Of a stretch of 64,000 nt of DNA, positions 1 to 15,200 are shown piece after piece (position 1 is the stretch's first letter; every line of letters starts with the position of its first letter). The notes beneath the pieces are model-generated. The model searched no databases. It had not been told where the DNA came from and was given only the letters and a program-made list of their open reading frames with translations. Origin of the DNA: Hydractinia symbiolongicarpus (taxonomy: Eukaryota; Cnidaria; Hydrozoa; Anthoathecata; Hydractiniidae). A program made the translations under genes and the position numbers. The stretch spans positions 16,467,501 to 16,531,500 of the forward strand of contig NC_079881.1 in assembly GCF_029227915.1 (NCBI RefSeq). Direction: 5' to 3'.

Positions 1-249
1 AGCCAGGTGGCCAGAAATAAGGTTCACAGATGAAGGATTGTCGGCGAAAAGAATGGAAATTTTGGGTTTGTTTAAAAAAATGCCTAGTCTACGGATCTAA
101 AAATATAGCAATTTAATTTCCAATTGCATGATTGTTATTGTTTCGTGGAAAACTTGCCTTTACTTTATGAAAGACTGCAGCTGTTGATTTAAGTAAAAAA
201 AAAGAAAATTTCAGCTCGACACAGGTCTGTTTATTTTGTTTAGTCTTAC
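1..249. other. Intron or lost 3' part of copy 1
   Basis: After exon 10 of copy 1 (donor at 249) no sequence matching copy 2's exon 11 is found. I see nothing else here. Confidence 0.5.
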
Positions 250-3200
250 TTCTTCTTTGGATATTTTAACAAATACTTTTGGTCCATTTTCCAGATCATT
301 CTTACTCTTGCTAACTGCGATCAAACCTTTTCCAATTTTAATGGGTGACAACTCAGCATCCACTTGAATCAACTTCGGAAAATCAACAACAATGTCGCAT
401 TTGATTTTGTAACCAAGTATATTGATCAAACCTTTGAGCATGAAGCCCGCAGGTATCGTAACTTTTAAATGTTCGATTTTTGTACCTAGGAATAAAATAG
501 GTTAGGTCCATTAACATTGTGATTTTATCTTTAATCGCGTATTTTTAAATTTTTTTTATCTTCAATCCAAAACAAATTTCGCAGAATCTATTCATTACTA
601 CTCAAAGTTTGAAATTCTTGACAATCTTGTTCAATTTATTTATTTAACATATTAACAATATAATGATTAATGGATTTATAAAAGTTAAAATACCTTTAGG
701 ATTTGTGCTAAAACCTGCAACTAATCCTTCAGGGAATCCTGACTCTATTATAACTTGAGGAAGTGAAATTTCAAATTCAAACACCTTTGATATACTTTCA
801 AGAGTTAAAGTATTGATGGATGAGTAAAAGTAATTGTCTAAAGGTCGCGATGGATCAAATGAGATTGCACTTTTAGATATTATTTCTTTTCCATTTCCAA
901 TCTTGCCAAGTTGCATTTCTCCTGACAGTTCTAAAGTATTGTTAAACTATCTTGCAGTTGACCAAGTAAAAAATAAAAATACAACAGGTACAAAGATTTT
1001 GTTCTACAAACGCGGTATTAGGTTCAGTGCAGATAGTTGTTATTGTATTACTTTGGTAAATTCACAGAAACTCGCCTCTACACATTTTCACACATAATGC
1101 TCATTTGGAACCATCAAATGACAACGTATAAGCTTTTAAAAACAATAGCAAGTTAGAATACATTTTTGGTGTTACTTCTGATGGGTAATATGACAAAATT
1201 ATAGCTAATCAGACGAGACGTAGTGAAAAGAAAGTCATTGGAATAAAATCCTTAAGGACTCTAAACTTTTTCGGAAGGAACAATACCAGTAATAATACCA
1301 TACCTAGCTTGGGAACTGGTACTGCAGGTTCAATAGCAACTCCCATCTTAACATTACCAAATGCAACATATTTCAACCCAAATGGTCTCTTCCATATACC
1401 TTTCATGAGGAGTTGAATCTCTACCCTTCCAGTTACACCAACTGAGATAGTACCTGAAAAGAAATTTGTTGCAGGGTACATGTAAAAGGGTTTGACTTAA
1501 ATTGTTCCCAAAAATGGAAATTCCTCGTTTTCGCTAATGATTTACAAAATCAACCGGTACATTGAAGAATGTGTCTAGTTAGTGATTTATCCAGCAAAAA
1601 GAGAAACAGATTTTTATATGTTTCTCTTTTTTTGGTCAAAGTTCAGTAGCATGTTAGAAAAAGTCAACCTTTGTGTTTGGTTCGTAAAAGAATGTAGTTA
1701 GAATGTCCCACCTGCAAACTCTAGCGGTGGATCCTTAAGTTTCATTTCACCTTCAAAATAAAACTTAGTCTCAGCTGCAACCTGCAAAACAGCTTGCAAC
1801 TTTGTCAATTTAAGGTTTTTTCCCAGTTCAAATCCATTCCCATCGTAGACTGCTCGAAGTGTCATTCCTGAAGTTGTTATTTCACCTTCCAATCTTAACT
1901 TTGTACCTGGCTTCATTTTCTCACGTGCAACCTCACAAAGAGCTGATCCTTTGCAATCATTTGGTATGGTTAATTGAGTGGAGAAGAAAACTCCTGAATA
2001 ATGACAAATATTTTTACAACACTTTATGAAAAGCAATTTGCAAATTGAATTTAATTTAGGAAACAGCTAGGTATATTACCTTTCTTTAACTTCATTGCTG
2101 TCTTTAGTTCTGGTAATGTGAAATCCACCTCTTTTGTGGCGTCAGTATTGGATATCAAGATAGCTGAAAAAAACATGATTAAGAATAAATTCATGCTTTA
2201 CTATATCTTTATAACTGAAAGCTAGAGAGGGAAACTCACTTGCAGTTAATTGCGACATCCATGATGTTTGCAAGATTTTCTTTTTGAATAACTTTTCAAC
2301 AATTTCATCCAACCTTATATTTTTCATTACAACGCCAAGAAACATTTGGCGATCCTTTAAACTTCCCAATATCATTCCTTCAAAAAACATTCCATCCCAA
2401 CCAAACAATACAGGATTGCCTGTCACACTAGAAGGTAGCCATGTAAGATCAAATTGCTAGCTACACTAGCTACTAACTAGGTATATACAATGTCAGAGTT
2501 GATTTTATAACCGTGTTACATCAACTTTAAGAACAAAAGTAAATTTCAAACGCAGCTGCAAAACGGTTTTTAAATAGCTAGACTAAAATTTCATGGAGCC
2601 TTTTTGCTGCGTATTCTTTCATGAATATACGTTTTCCTACTCGCATCATTTAATTATTTTATGTCATGCTCAAATGGAATAAAAAATTAAGTTTCCGCTG
2701 GACATAACATCAGTTTCCTTCAGTTCAATTTGGAGTATAAGCCGATGCGTATAACAACCTTTATACGTAGCTATTAAGAAGAATAATTGTCTGTTACCGT
2801 AATTTCAGGTTATCACCGAATACTGCATTTATTTTGACATCTCTTATGCCGAAATTTAAAAAGTCCATGGTTGAAATAGCAGATCTTCTCCCTTCCTCTT
2901 TGCCACCGAATTGCTCCATCAATCTTTTTACTGTTAGTGTATGTATTTCACCTGACAAAAAATAAGATTAGATTCTTCCATATTCTACAGCTAAAATTAG
3001 AAATTGATATGTAGTTTTAAACTTATTTTATTAAAAAGTCTCAGCATAAATAAAAACAACAATCAGGTCAAACAGTTATTAAAAAGATACTGCTGTTTAA
3101 TCCTTTGTGATAAGTGTGCTATTTTGTGAAATCATAAATGGAACTTCATAAAATATTAGTCGAATAAGCTGTGGAAAAAACCACTTGGTTAGGGAGGTAA

Positions 3201-6200
3201 AAAAAATCCGTTTTGCATCTCACAGACGGACAGGGAGTGGATTATTATTATAAAAGATATTAAGAAAGATGCTTACCATTCAATTCATAAACATCTCCTT
3301 TTTTTGTTACTGTCACTTCTAAGGTCCCATCTCCAATCTTTGCAGCACCTTTGATTTTAAAATCCCAACTTCCTTCCGGCTTGTGAGATAAATCAAATTG
3401 AACATCTTTTATAGCGATTAAATCGTTACCTAACTTCACTTCATCAGGAGCTTCGAGTTGGACATCAACAGCTTTAGTTTGAACATTGACATCAAACTTT
3501 TTGATAGTGATTTTTGGTGGCGTCTTTAATACCTTTTCAAAAATTGCATCAGGCACATTCGGAATCAATGCAACCAAGGCGTTAAGCAAATCCATTTTTA
3601 TATTATCAGGAAATTGACAACATACTTTTCCATCAGTAACAAAGATCTTTACAAATATGGAATCGGGAATATATGTCAACGTTGCCTTCGTTCCAGTCTT
3701 CTTGATGATTTCTTTGAGAGGTATGTCTAATTTTATTTTTGTGCCTTTTGTTATTGTTTTCGCATTTGAGACATATTTCTGAAGAACTTTATTCAATGCT
3801 TCATTTTTAAGGACCATTATATCTCCATTTGATATTTCAAGAGCAACACTTACTGTCAAATCCTTTAGCAAAGGTATATTGCTTAAATCTTTTCCAGTCA
3901 GGGAATTGATAATTGCAATTGGTTGAATGTCCTTTATGTCAGCAACAACCGCAACATTTGTCGTTTCTTCAGCATTTTTTTGAGCAACAACAAAAAGAAC
4001 GATATTTCCCAAACCTGTAATTCCTGAAGCTGCTCCAGATAGAACAACCTCAAATTCCCCGTCTACACTCACAGTACCATGAATAGATGGATTTGTAACA
4101 ACAGCTTTTGAAAATATTCCAGCTTTTTCGGGTGCGTCTTTTTCAGCGACTTCCTTCTTGGAGAAAAGGTTGCTGAAATCACTTGCTGACATCTGGTCCA
4201 CTTTTATGTTAAATTTGGCTTCCTTCTTATCCTTTTCTTTACGAAGCTCTATCGGAACATGTTTGTTAGCAATGTTTACCTCTCCATCAATGTTAATTCC
4301 AATTTTCTCGAAATCTGGTGATGCTGTGATAGTTTTGTAGTTAAATTTCATTTCCAATACTGCTTTTTGAACCTAGACATAATTGAATTGAATTGAAACT
4401 CTGAATTCAAGTTTAGTAACTACAAGGGATCGTAAAATTTAGCAATATGTTGTGGAATAATTTCTGTCGCTAGATATTTAACAAGTGACAAAGGAGAAGC
4501 ACTCCAATAAAATCTACATGTCAGTCTTCTGATGAATCTGAGCGTCATGAAATGAGGTAATAAAAGTAACAAAGTCATTTTTATATTAGTTAAAATTCAA
4601 CACAACTACAAAGGAACCTAGGTAGAAACTTCTTTTTCTGTTAATTGTCTATAGAACATGGCTACTAGTATTGGCTGTGTTACACAGCTTTAATTTTGCT
4701 AACTAGTGGATGTTAAAAAATTTAACTTACCTTCAATTTTTCTTTTACAATTTCAAATGGTTCTCTTGCCGCAGTTTTGAACTCAATATCTCCCTCGCAT
4801 TTATCCAAATTAAATGATTCAATTTGAAAAACACCAATCGGTAGAAACGATTTTGTCATATCTTCCAATTTCCCTTTTTTCACCAACATTGTAAACAGTT
4901 TTCCCAAAGATACCTTTTCTTTACATGTTTTATCCGGTATTAAATTGATTTTGCATGTATCTTTCGAAACAGTTAGTTTACAACCAAATGCTTCATATTC
5001 TGTACCATCTTTTGTCTCCTTGCCAAACATTGACAATAAATCTGGGACGCCTTACAAAGTAAAAAAAAAAGAAAAATATGGAGTGGAAATTAGAAACTCA
5101 TTTATATGGAGCTGTGGTGCACATCCTAAACTTTCATAAACTCGCAATTTGAGTTCAAAGAAAAATGCATGTTTTTTTATGAGCTACACTGGTGTTTACT
5201 GGTGTTTTTAGGATGCACAGTTAATAAATTGAGGAACCAAAAACAACTCTGGAGTTCTACGTTATGTGGTAAATACATCAAGGCGTTGACTTTTAAATAT
5301 TGTTAACCGTCTTGATTTTTGAAGCGGGCAATACGGGTTTTTAGGCATTTTGATTGGCTTTGTGCTCTTGACGACCGGCCGATATTTTGCGGTATTGCCC
5401 GTCGTCAAGAAAAATGCTAGCTTAAAATGTAAATAGGCACGAAAAAAATTTTTTTAGAAGCATTGGAAAGATTATAGATCTAACTCCTACAATATATTTA
5501 TTGATAAAAACATTTTCATAGGATAGAAACAAAACAATGTCCAGTTTAGCAGTTAAAACAACCAGATTGATTTACCAACATTTCGTCTGGATGCTTCTTC
5601 AACATGGCTAGTTAACTAGCTACATTGTCCATAAAAACGATGATCTGATATCCAGTTTTATCAAAAATACTAAATACAGGGCGACAGAATAATAAAAAAT
5701 ACATCTCCTCTCATTTTCAGATTCTTTCCTTCAGCTTTGTTGTTACCAAGTCAATATAAAACTCGTTGAAACCCATGTTATTCTTGGCTAACTAGCTAGT
5801 TAAAAAATTACTTCAATATTCTTTAAAGAAACATATACATGGTCGTTCAGCATATATATTTTTATGGTAATATTTCGACCTCCGTATTGGAGGTCTTCAT
5901 CCTATATATGTTATGTAGTTAGCTAGTTAACTACATAACATATATAGTGCCTGCTTTTTCTTAAAGAGGCAGAAACAAAAACCTTTGTCCTGCTTTGTGA
6001 AACATTTTTATGGCTGTTGCACCCAACTTCTGTTCTTATGGGAAAAAGGGGCTACTTCTATCAGGTGAAAAATTATATATTCTTACAGGTTTTTTTTAGT
6101 TATTGCACAAAAGTTGTCGAAACGTGACAACAGTTTATTATTACTTGAACCGAACCGTTAGGGTGAACTAATGATTAGCCTGTAACAGAATATGGAATTA

Positions 6201-9200
6201 TTAGACGCTACGCTTAGTATATTTAGTCGTTAAAAACATCTTTGTGTTCTTTGCAGTTAGCTAACATCTTTTTTTCTGCATCTTTTCCATGTTTTTGCTT
6301 GGAATCGGAATAGTGTTGTTGTTTAATTATATGACATACTGCTAGTATGCAGTAAAATTAACTTTTTTGCACAATGGTTTCTTGTTCCTATTTAAGATTT
6401 CGGATTACATTCGAGATCGTATTAAAACGGGCAGCCTTTTTTTTCTTCTTCTTCTTCTTCTTCTTCTTCTTCTTCTTCTTCTTCTTCTTCTTCTTCTTCT
6501 TCTTCTTCTTCTTCTTCTTCTTCTTCTTCTTCTTCTTCTTCTTCTTCTTCTTCTTCTTCTTCTTCTTCTTCTTCTTCTTCTTCTTCTTCTTCTTCTTCTT
6601 CTTCTTCTTCTTCTTCTTCTTCTTCTTCTTCTTCTTCTTCTTCTTCTTCTTCTTCTTCTTCTTCTTCTTCTTCTTCTTCTTCTTCTTCTTCTTCTTCTTC
6701 TTCTTCTTCTTCTTCTTCTTCTTCTTCTTCGACCGATTTTTTAACCTATTGCCGTAACGTCACGACTTTTAAAGTCCGACATGGCCCCGCGTCCTAGCTA
6801 TACACTGGTTTTGTACGTATCTCAATGGTCGTAAAATTGGGAAAGAATGAAGACTGCGTTACAAATTTGATCACAAATATTGTTATTCTTTTATTATTTG
6901 ATGAGCTATGCTAGATACCCCTTCCAATTTTCGTTTCGAGTTATGATTTTAACGAGACAGATTATGTTCAACTAAACCGAGCTCTAGGGGTTACGGTACG
7001 AGTTGTGTTATATAGTATAGTTATTTAACTGCCTTAATTTCAGTTCTATCAAAGTTCAGATATTCTCTTCATTGTGTCTATGTTTTCACATTTTAAGATG
7101 AAAATATCATCACGTTTTCTAGCCATGTGTAAAACTCAAACAATCCAATTTCAAAGATTTTAGCTACCTAACGTAGATTTCAAAGCGGCATCCGGCCTAA
7201 GCCAGCCAGCTGTAGCTAGCCTTATTTATTCTTATTATTTTAAAGTTTGATATATTATCATTTATTTTTATGTTGGGGTTGTGCCTCTCTTCTACCTACC
7301 TCTTTAGCTACTTCTGGCTGTTGAGTATAAGTAGCCACAAATGCAGTTTGGCTAGCTACAACAAAATTGTTAATCAATAATTATTATGCTAAGTGCAGTT
7401 AGTAGGTAGCGACACCTTTTATTAGTGTCATGATAACTTTCTTTGCAAAATAAAATTGCTAAGTGATTTTTTTAGCTGGACAGGGTAACGACAGGCTGCT
7501 TTTCCCGTGTTTTTATTTAAACCGAAGTCGCAATAAAGTTTTTTGAAAAGGATATTACGCCTAAACGCATTAAAGACACAGTTGTTTACCTGTACTAAGC
7601 GCTCGGCCCAATGTTAATGATGGCTGTTTCCTGAGTTTCTGTTTATCTGAAGTTACGATACAGGTTTTTTTTCAAGTTATTTTTTAAAAAATATATTACA
7701 GTGGAAAGACTATAATGTTGTGCGCCCATTTTTTTACCATAATTTTTACCATAATGTTCTGCGCTTCACTCGATTTATGACATACTATATTAAGGCGCTT
7801 CACCTGAATGTGTGGCACAGTTTATACGTCTTATTAATCGCTCTTCCAGGCGTTCAACGCCAGGTAACACAGTTACTTGTGGCTTAACCCGGCGAACGTA
7901 GTCTTAATCTTTTTGTTTCTTTCGCCTATTTCTATTTCTTTTTTGTTTTTAAACTTGTAGGGTACCACGGAATCGCATTTTGAATTTAGTCTCTTATTTC
8001 TTTAACTTTATGTTCAAATCTTAGATATCTTAAACTTCATAATGATTTTAGACATATCGCAGGTATAATAAAACATTTCCGAAATATCGCTACACCACAA
8101 GCAATGATATTTAATAAATTAATATGCTAAAACATCTTCGTTTCTTGCTTATGAATGAAAGTGTAGTGCAGTATTGTTAAAGTACTATTTCCCTCAAATC
8201 ACTTTTTGTATATTTGTACTACATGAAACATTTTGCAAGTTCAAGATAATACCACGGGATAACAAGAATCCGAAATCTTTTAGCCTGCAAGGGCTTTTCA
8301 TTTTGGATTTAATAAACCTATTTCCATATCCATTCTCGTTCCGCGGAATATGTATACCAAAATACTGAATAACATGAAAACGAGATTAGTTATGAGCAAA
8401 ATTTTAGTTTGCAGCGAAGCAGTGCAGACATGGCTTGTTTACTTGCAATATTTGCAAAATTAATTTGTCATACAGATTGTTATTAACATTTGGTGATAAT
8501 ATGGGATAATAGTATCATTGGGCCGTTCTAATGCTTTTGCTTAATTATTATTGGTGTTAAATGAGCTAGGTATTGGTTAGCTATGAATATAATGCGAGTA
8601 GCTAGCTAGTTCACGGGCTGACTTGTGCCAAACAAACGTGAAATTTCAAGCTGTTTACCAAAATTGGTGATGTTGCTGGTATATGTCCTGTGTCTCCAGT
8701 TATTGAGTCAAGCTTATTTTTTAAACAACATCTGTGAAAATAACATTAGCAAAGCTTACTGATGTCGGCGTGGTTTTAAAATAGTAGTTAAGTTGACCTT
8801 ATTGGTGCCTTAACTCGTTTTTTCCAAGTGAGGGTAGTTTTGGAAGTATTTATAACTCACATTTTATACATTTGTGGTTTAAGAATTAGGATACTAATAT
8901 GACTTGGTGGGGAAAATTAAACTTGAACTTTCCTTGAAATGTTCATGCTTATTTGTGTCACATCTTAAGCTTCTATCGTAGATTGTATTTGGTAAAAAAA
9001 TTATTTAGAATTCCAAAAAATAAGGTTGACAAAAGGGATGATATCCTAATTCTTAAATTTTGTATTGAGAGAGTTACCATCTTGGTATGTTTTAAGGCAA
9101 ATGAAATTCTCCAGTGATTATGCCTGGTCAAAAACATTTTTCCTTGAGAGGATCACTTCACAAAACATTTTAAAAATTGTTGTTTGTAAAAAACACAAAA

Positions 9201-12200
9201 TGGTTACTGACGTACTGCCTAGAAAAAAAACTCTGTAACATTTTGTCCACAAAATGCTTGTCATATCGAACATTTGTGTGGTGAAAACGAAATCTTTGGT
9301 TTTATATATTCACAAATTGACGCTATGGAAGATCATTTTCTGTTAATAAACAATTTGAACAATTCTGCAAGATTAATTTTTAAGATTTGATGTAAGTAAG
9401 ATTACAAAGTACATAAGGACCTGATTTTTAAGAACATTGAGACTGAGATTTTGCCAAAAATTATTCTTATATTAGATATTCTTATAAGATAAAGTATATT
9501 ATTTTACTTTCCGTTTTTTGGATAAAAACCTCTATATTAAAAAAAAGACTTAACTTTTCCTATATATGGAGATTTATGATAAGCTATATGCTATATCAAT
9601 TCATATTACTTAAAAACTGTAAGTATTAAGGTTAACCATCACAATGCTTGATACAAATGTACGATTATTGACAGTCAGTAGGAGAGGGAGTAGTGACAGA
9701 GGGAGTGTGACAGTAACATAATAACAGTAACAACAGCCGGTAGTTTTAAAATATTAATTTTAAATATCATTTTACACAACAAATGTTGAAAAATGATTTG
9801 TTAATTACTCATGCAGCTAAGCTATAGCTACAACCCTGGAAAAAATACCTGTGAAAAAGCTATACGAAAATCCAGCTGTTTCATTATTCTTGATGTTGAA
9901 TTCTCTTTATTGTCCCCTCCACTTTCAAGTCAATGTTATTTATCTCTAGTACTCCAAGTCTTTGCAGTACTTCTGTTAGCACCAGTCAAGCATATTCAAT
10001 ATTCAACATTGATTTTGGGAGAATGAAGAGATCCAAATGAAATTCACAATATGTTTTTCCATGTTTGTAGCTTGGTGCTGGCTACTTTGGCTAGCTACCC
10101 AGAAAGCTAATTTAATTTTTTGATCAGAGATGATCAGAGTAATATGAAGTCCCACTAACCGCTAGTAAACTGTATATTGAGTTTTAGTTCTAAATTTACT
10201 AGGAAACAGTAAAAGTAAAATTTATTCACATCATTCTAAAAACGTGGTTAGGTTTTAGGTTTAGCTACCTAACATATACCAAAAGATACGCCCTAAGAAT
10301 TTGCAATATTTTAACTTTTTTGTCACACTACCACTACCAAACCCTCTTTTTAACTGTATTAACTACGATTATGTGAAACTGTCAGTTAAAGGCTGTAAAA
10401 GTCAATATTTTGTTGATACATTCTTCAAACCTGCATGTAAACAACCAGCATCCCGAAATTTGCTCACAACTAATCTCGTTTTCATTCTATTCTGCATTTT
10501 CGCATGCATATTTCGCGGAACAAAATGGATATGGAAATAGGTCTATTGAAGCACAACTTTATGTGGGTCTATATAAATATAGATTGCTATGGGAAAATTG
10601 ATAACGAAGAAAAGTGTGGAAATTTAAGTAAAAAAAGTAGTTGTATGAGTGGCTAATTATACTGTACGCACTGTATTTACAGTGGACTCTCTATAACTCG
10701 AACCCCTATAACTCGAATCTCTCCTTAACTCGAACGATTTCGCCAGCGCAGTGAGAATCTCCTAATAACTCTCATAAAAACCTCTATTAATCGAACCCCT
10801 ATAACTCGAATCTCTCCTTAACTAGAACAATTTCGCCAGCGCAGTGGGAATTTCCTAATAACTCTCATTAAAAAACCTCTATTACTCGAACCCCTATAAC
10901 TCGAATCTCTCCTTAACTAGAACAATTTCGCCAGCGCAGTGGGAATTTCCTAATAACTCTCATTAAAAAACCTCTATTACTCGAACCCCTATAACTCGAA
11001 TCTCTCCTTAACTAGAACAATTTCGCCAGCGCAGTGGGAATTTCCTAATAACTCTCATTAAAAAACCTCTATTACTCGAACCCCTATAACTCGAATCTCT
11101 CCTTAACTAAAACAATTTCGCCAGCGCAGTGAGAATCTCCTAATAACTCTCATAAAAACCTCTATTAATCGAACCCCTATAACTCGAATCTCTCCTTAAC
11201 TAGAACAATTTCGCCAGCGCAGTGGGAATTTCCTAACAACTCTCATAAAAACCTCTATTAATCGAACCCCTATAACTCGAATCTCTCCTTAACTAGAACA
11301 ATTTCGCCAGCGCAGTGGGAATTTCCTAATAACTCTCATTAAAAAACCTCTATTACTCGAACCCCTATAACTCGAATCTCTCCTTAACTAGAACAATTTC
11401 GCCAGCGCAGTGGGAATTTCCTAATAACTCTCATAAAAACCTCTATTAATCGAACCCCTATAACTCGAATCTCTCCTTAACTCGAACGATTTCGCCAGCG
11501 CAGTGAGAATCTCCTAATAACTCTCATAAAAACCTCTATTAATCGAACCCCTATAACTCGAATCTCTCCTTAACTAGAACAATTTCGCCAGCGCAGTGGG
11601 AATTTCCTAATAACTCTCATTAAAAAACCTCTATTACTCGAACCCCTATAACTCGAATCTCTCCTTAACTAGAACAATTTCGCCAGCGCAGTGGGAATTT
11701 CCTAATAACTCTCATTAAAAAACCTCTATTACTCGAACCCCTATAACTCGAATCTCTCCTTAACTAAAACAATTTCGCCAGCGCAGTGAGAATCTCCTAA
11801 TAACTCTCATAAAAACCTCTATTAATCGAACCCCTATAACTCGAATCTCTCCTTAACTAGAACAATTTCGCCAGCGCAGTGGGAATTTCCTAACAACTCT
11901 CATAAAAACCTCTATTAATCGAACCCCTATAACTCGAATCTCTCCTTAACTAGAACAATTTCGCCAGCGCAGTGGGAATTTCCTAATAACTCTCATTAAA
12001 AAACCTCTATTACTCGAACCCCTATAACTCGAATCTCTCCTTAACTAGAACAATTTCGCCAGCGCAGTGGGAATTTCCTAATAACTCTCATAAAAACCTC
12101 TATTAATCGAACCCCTATAACTCGAATCTCTCCTTAACTCGAACGATTTCGCCAGCGCAGTGAGAATCTCCTAATAACTCTCATAAAAACCTCTATTAAT

Positions 12201-15200
12201 CGAACCCCTATAACTCGAATCTCTCCTTAACTAGAACAATTTCGCCAGCGCAGTGGGAATTTCCTAATAACTCTCATTAAAAAACCTCTATTACTCGAAC
12301 CCCTATAACTCGAATCTCTCCTTAACTAGAACAATTTCGCCAGCGCAGTGGGAATTTCCTAATAACTCTCATTAAAAAACCTCTATTACTCGAACCCCTA
12401 TAACTCGAATCTCTCCTTAACTAAAACAATTTCGCCAGCGCAGTGAGAATCTCCTAATAACTCTCATAAAAACCTCTATTAATCGAACCCCTATAACTCG
12501 AATCTCTCCTTAACTAGAACAATTTCGCCAGCGCAGTGGGAATTTCCTAACAACTCTCATAAAAACCTCTATTAATCGAACCCCTATAACTCGAATCTCT
12601 CCTTAACTAGAACAATTTCGCCAGCGCAGTGGGAATTTCCTAATAACTCTCATTAAAAAACCTCTATTACTCGAACCCCTATAACTCGAATCTCTCCTTA
12701 ACTAGAACAATTTCGCCAGCGCAGTGGGAATTTCCTAATAACTCTCATAAAAACCTCTATTAATCGAACCCCTATAACTCGAATCTCTCCTTAACTAGAA
12801 CAATTTCGCCAGCGCAGTGGGAATTTCCTAATAACTCTCATTAAAAAACCTCTATTACTCGAACCCCTATAACTCGAATCTCTCCTTAACTAAAACAATT
12901 TCGCCAGCGCAGTGAGAATCTCCTAATAACTCTCATAAAAACCTCTATTAATCGAACCCCTATAACTCGAATCTCTCCTTAACTAGAACAATTTCGCCAG
13001 CGCAGTGGGAATTTCCTAATAACTCTCATTAAAAAACCTCTATTACTCGAACCCCTATAACTCGAATCTCTCCTTAACTAAAACAATTTCGCCAGCGCAG
13101 TGAGAATCTCCTAATAACTCTCATAAAAACCTCTATTAATCGAACCCCTATAACTCGAATCTCTCCTTAACTAGAACAATTTCGCCAGCGCAGTGAGAAT
13201 CTCCTAATAACTCTCATAAAAACCTCTATTAATCGAACCCCTATAACTCGAATCTCTCCTTAACTCAAACGTTTTTTATGGTCTCTTTGGGTATTTCCTC
13301 TCTATAACTCCAGTGTTGCAATATGTATATAGAACTTTATATGACACAATCCGTTTTTGTATTGTTTTGGCTCTGTAAACGTAAATAGAGTCTTAACTGA
13401 TTTGATTGTTTCATATCTACATGTGTGAGGAGTCTTAAATGATTCAAATGTCATTCAAACAAAACGTAAACATGATTCTTTGGTATTAAAGTTTTACAAT
13501 CATGGCGTCTGTTGCTGGGACAAAACGTAAAGCAGAAAAGGAAGAAAAATCATGCTTAATTGGCCATTTATACAAAATTTATACAAAAATTTGGAAAACA
13601 CTGTATTACCCGAACTTCTCTATATAACTTGAACGGTTTCCGACTCCCTGTGGCTGTTCGAGTCATAGAGACTCCACTGTATAATTATTCTGCATAGATA
13701 AATAGATGATCTGTATCTGCTAGCCTCACATACTTTATTCGGAGAAACTTTGTCTCGCGAAACTTTCAAAGAAGGCCATTCGCGAAAGTTTATTCAGTAC
13801 AAACTTTCTAAATTTTCGATTCGCGAAAGTTTATCCACTAAAAGTTGAAATAAATTTGCTGGTTTTAAAAGTTATTTCTTGACTCGCTCTCACTTGGCTC
13901 GCCCTTCCGATAAAAAAGAGACAACTGGCGCTGGGAACGAGATTGGAATAAACTTAGAAATAAACAAAAGCGATGATGTTTCAAATGTATATGTATGGCT
14001 TATAACCGAGTTACTGGCAAAAAGGCGATGATGACGATGCGTGGGAGCCAGAAGAAGACGATCCTAGAAATGTGTTTGATCTGTTTTGTGATTTTGACGA
14101 TGAAGCCAGTTTGTAAATAGAAGTTTTTACATACCATTAGAAAGAAAATTACATCGTTAAAAAACACTTTTCTATCATAAGATATATAGGCCACTTAAAA
14201 ATCACGAATCGCAAAAGTTCATCTCGCCAAAACTTTCCAATTTCAGATTTCGCGAAAGTATATCTCGCGGAAATTTTTCAATTTGTAGATTTGCGAAAAT
14301 TTATCCAAAATTTTTGTGAGTTTTTGGACTCGCGAAAGTTTCTCTCGCGAAAGTTTCTCCGAATAAAGTACATCAAGGGATATACCCTTTCTATTATTTC
14401 CAGGAGGGGCCATGGCTTAGATGGGAAGTCTTAAGAGTATTTAATGCTCATTTTAAGCTATGCAGACTCAATTAAGGTCCGTGCTTTACCAGACAACTCC
14501 ATGCAACATCCAACAGCTCACACCTCCCCAATTTCCCTCAAATGGCTTGGGTTAACCAAGCCATATGAGGGGAAAAATCACAGAAAGAACCATCGATTTA
14601 TCAAATCTACAAATTTAATAATTGTGTGTTTACCCTTTCTTGTTTCAACTTGTTGAATTCAATTTGTCAATTTAAATTTCAGAAGTTAGATATTTTTAAC
14701 TTTTTGGATTTTTCAAACAAAACAATGACCAATGAGTTTCCTCAAACAATTTCCCCTGAAAGAAATTTTAATTCGAGAATTCGAATCAAAAAAGGATCTA
14801 TGGACAAGTAAATATCAGACACTGATTTGGACATTGCAAAAAAAGCAAAAAAGCAAAATTTCCTAATAATTTGTTTAAACATCCGCCTGGTTTGCTAAAA
14901 TTTTATGCTGCGTACGCATGCTTGTTCTTCAAAAGCTAAGTTGGTCTTATTACCCAAAAAGCCTGTTGTGGTACATGATTTTGATAAAAAAAGTAACATT
15001 GTTAGTAATTTATCATTTCATTGGTTATCCTTGTGTTATCAATCTCCTTATTCTATCTAAAGCACTTCAGGACACAAATTTATCAGAGTATTTGAACAAT
15101 ATACTGATAAATTTTTAACAAACGAAAATTATTAAAATGTTATAATATTACTCATTTTTCAATTACATAAATGTCCTGTATTTTGTAAAGAGCGTTAAAA

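Noticed and set aside
4158-4340. Plus-strand ORF inside exon 3
   Set aside because: It is an antisense shadow of the coding exon.
6367-6757. Poly-Leu and poly-Phe ORFs
   Set aside because: They are frames through the CTT microsatellite.
10703-13275. Possible CRISPR-like array
   Set aside because: Units are contiguous 93-95 bp monomers without unique spacers, in a eukaryotic transposon.
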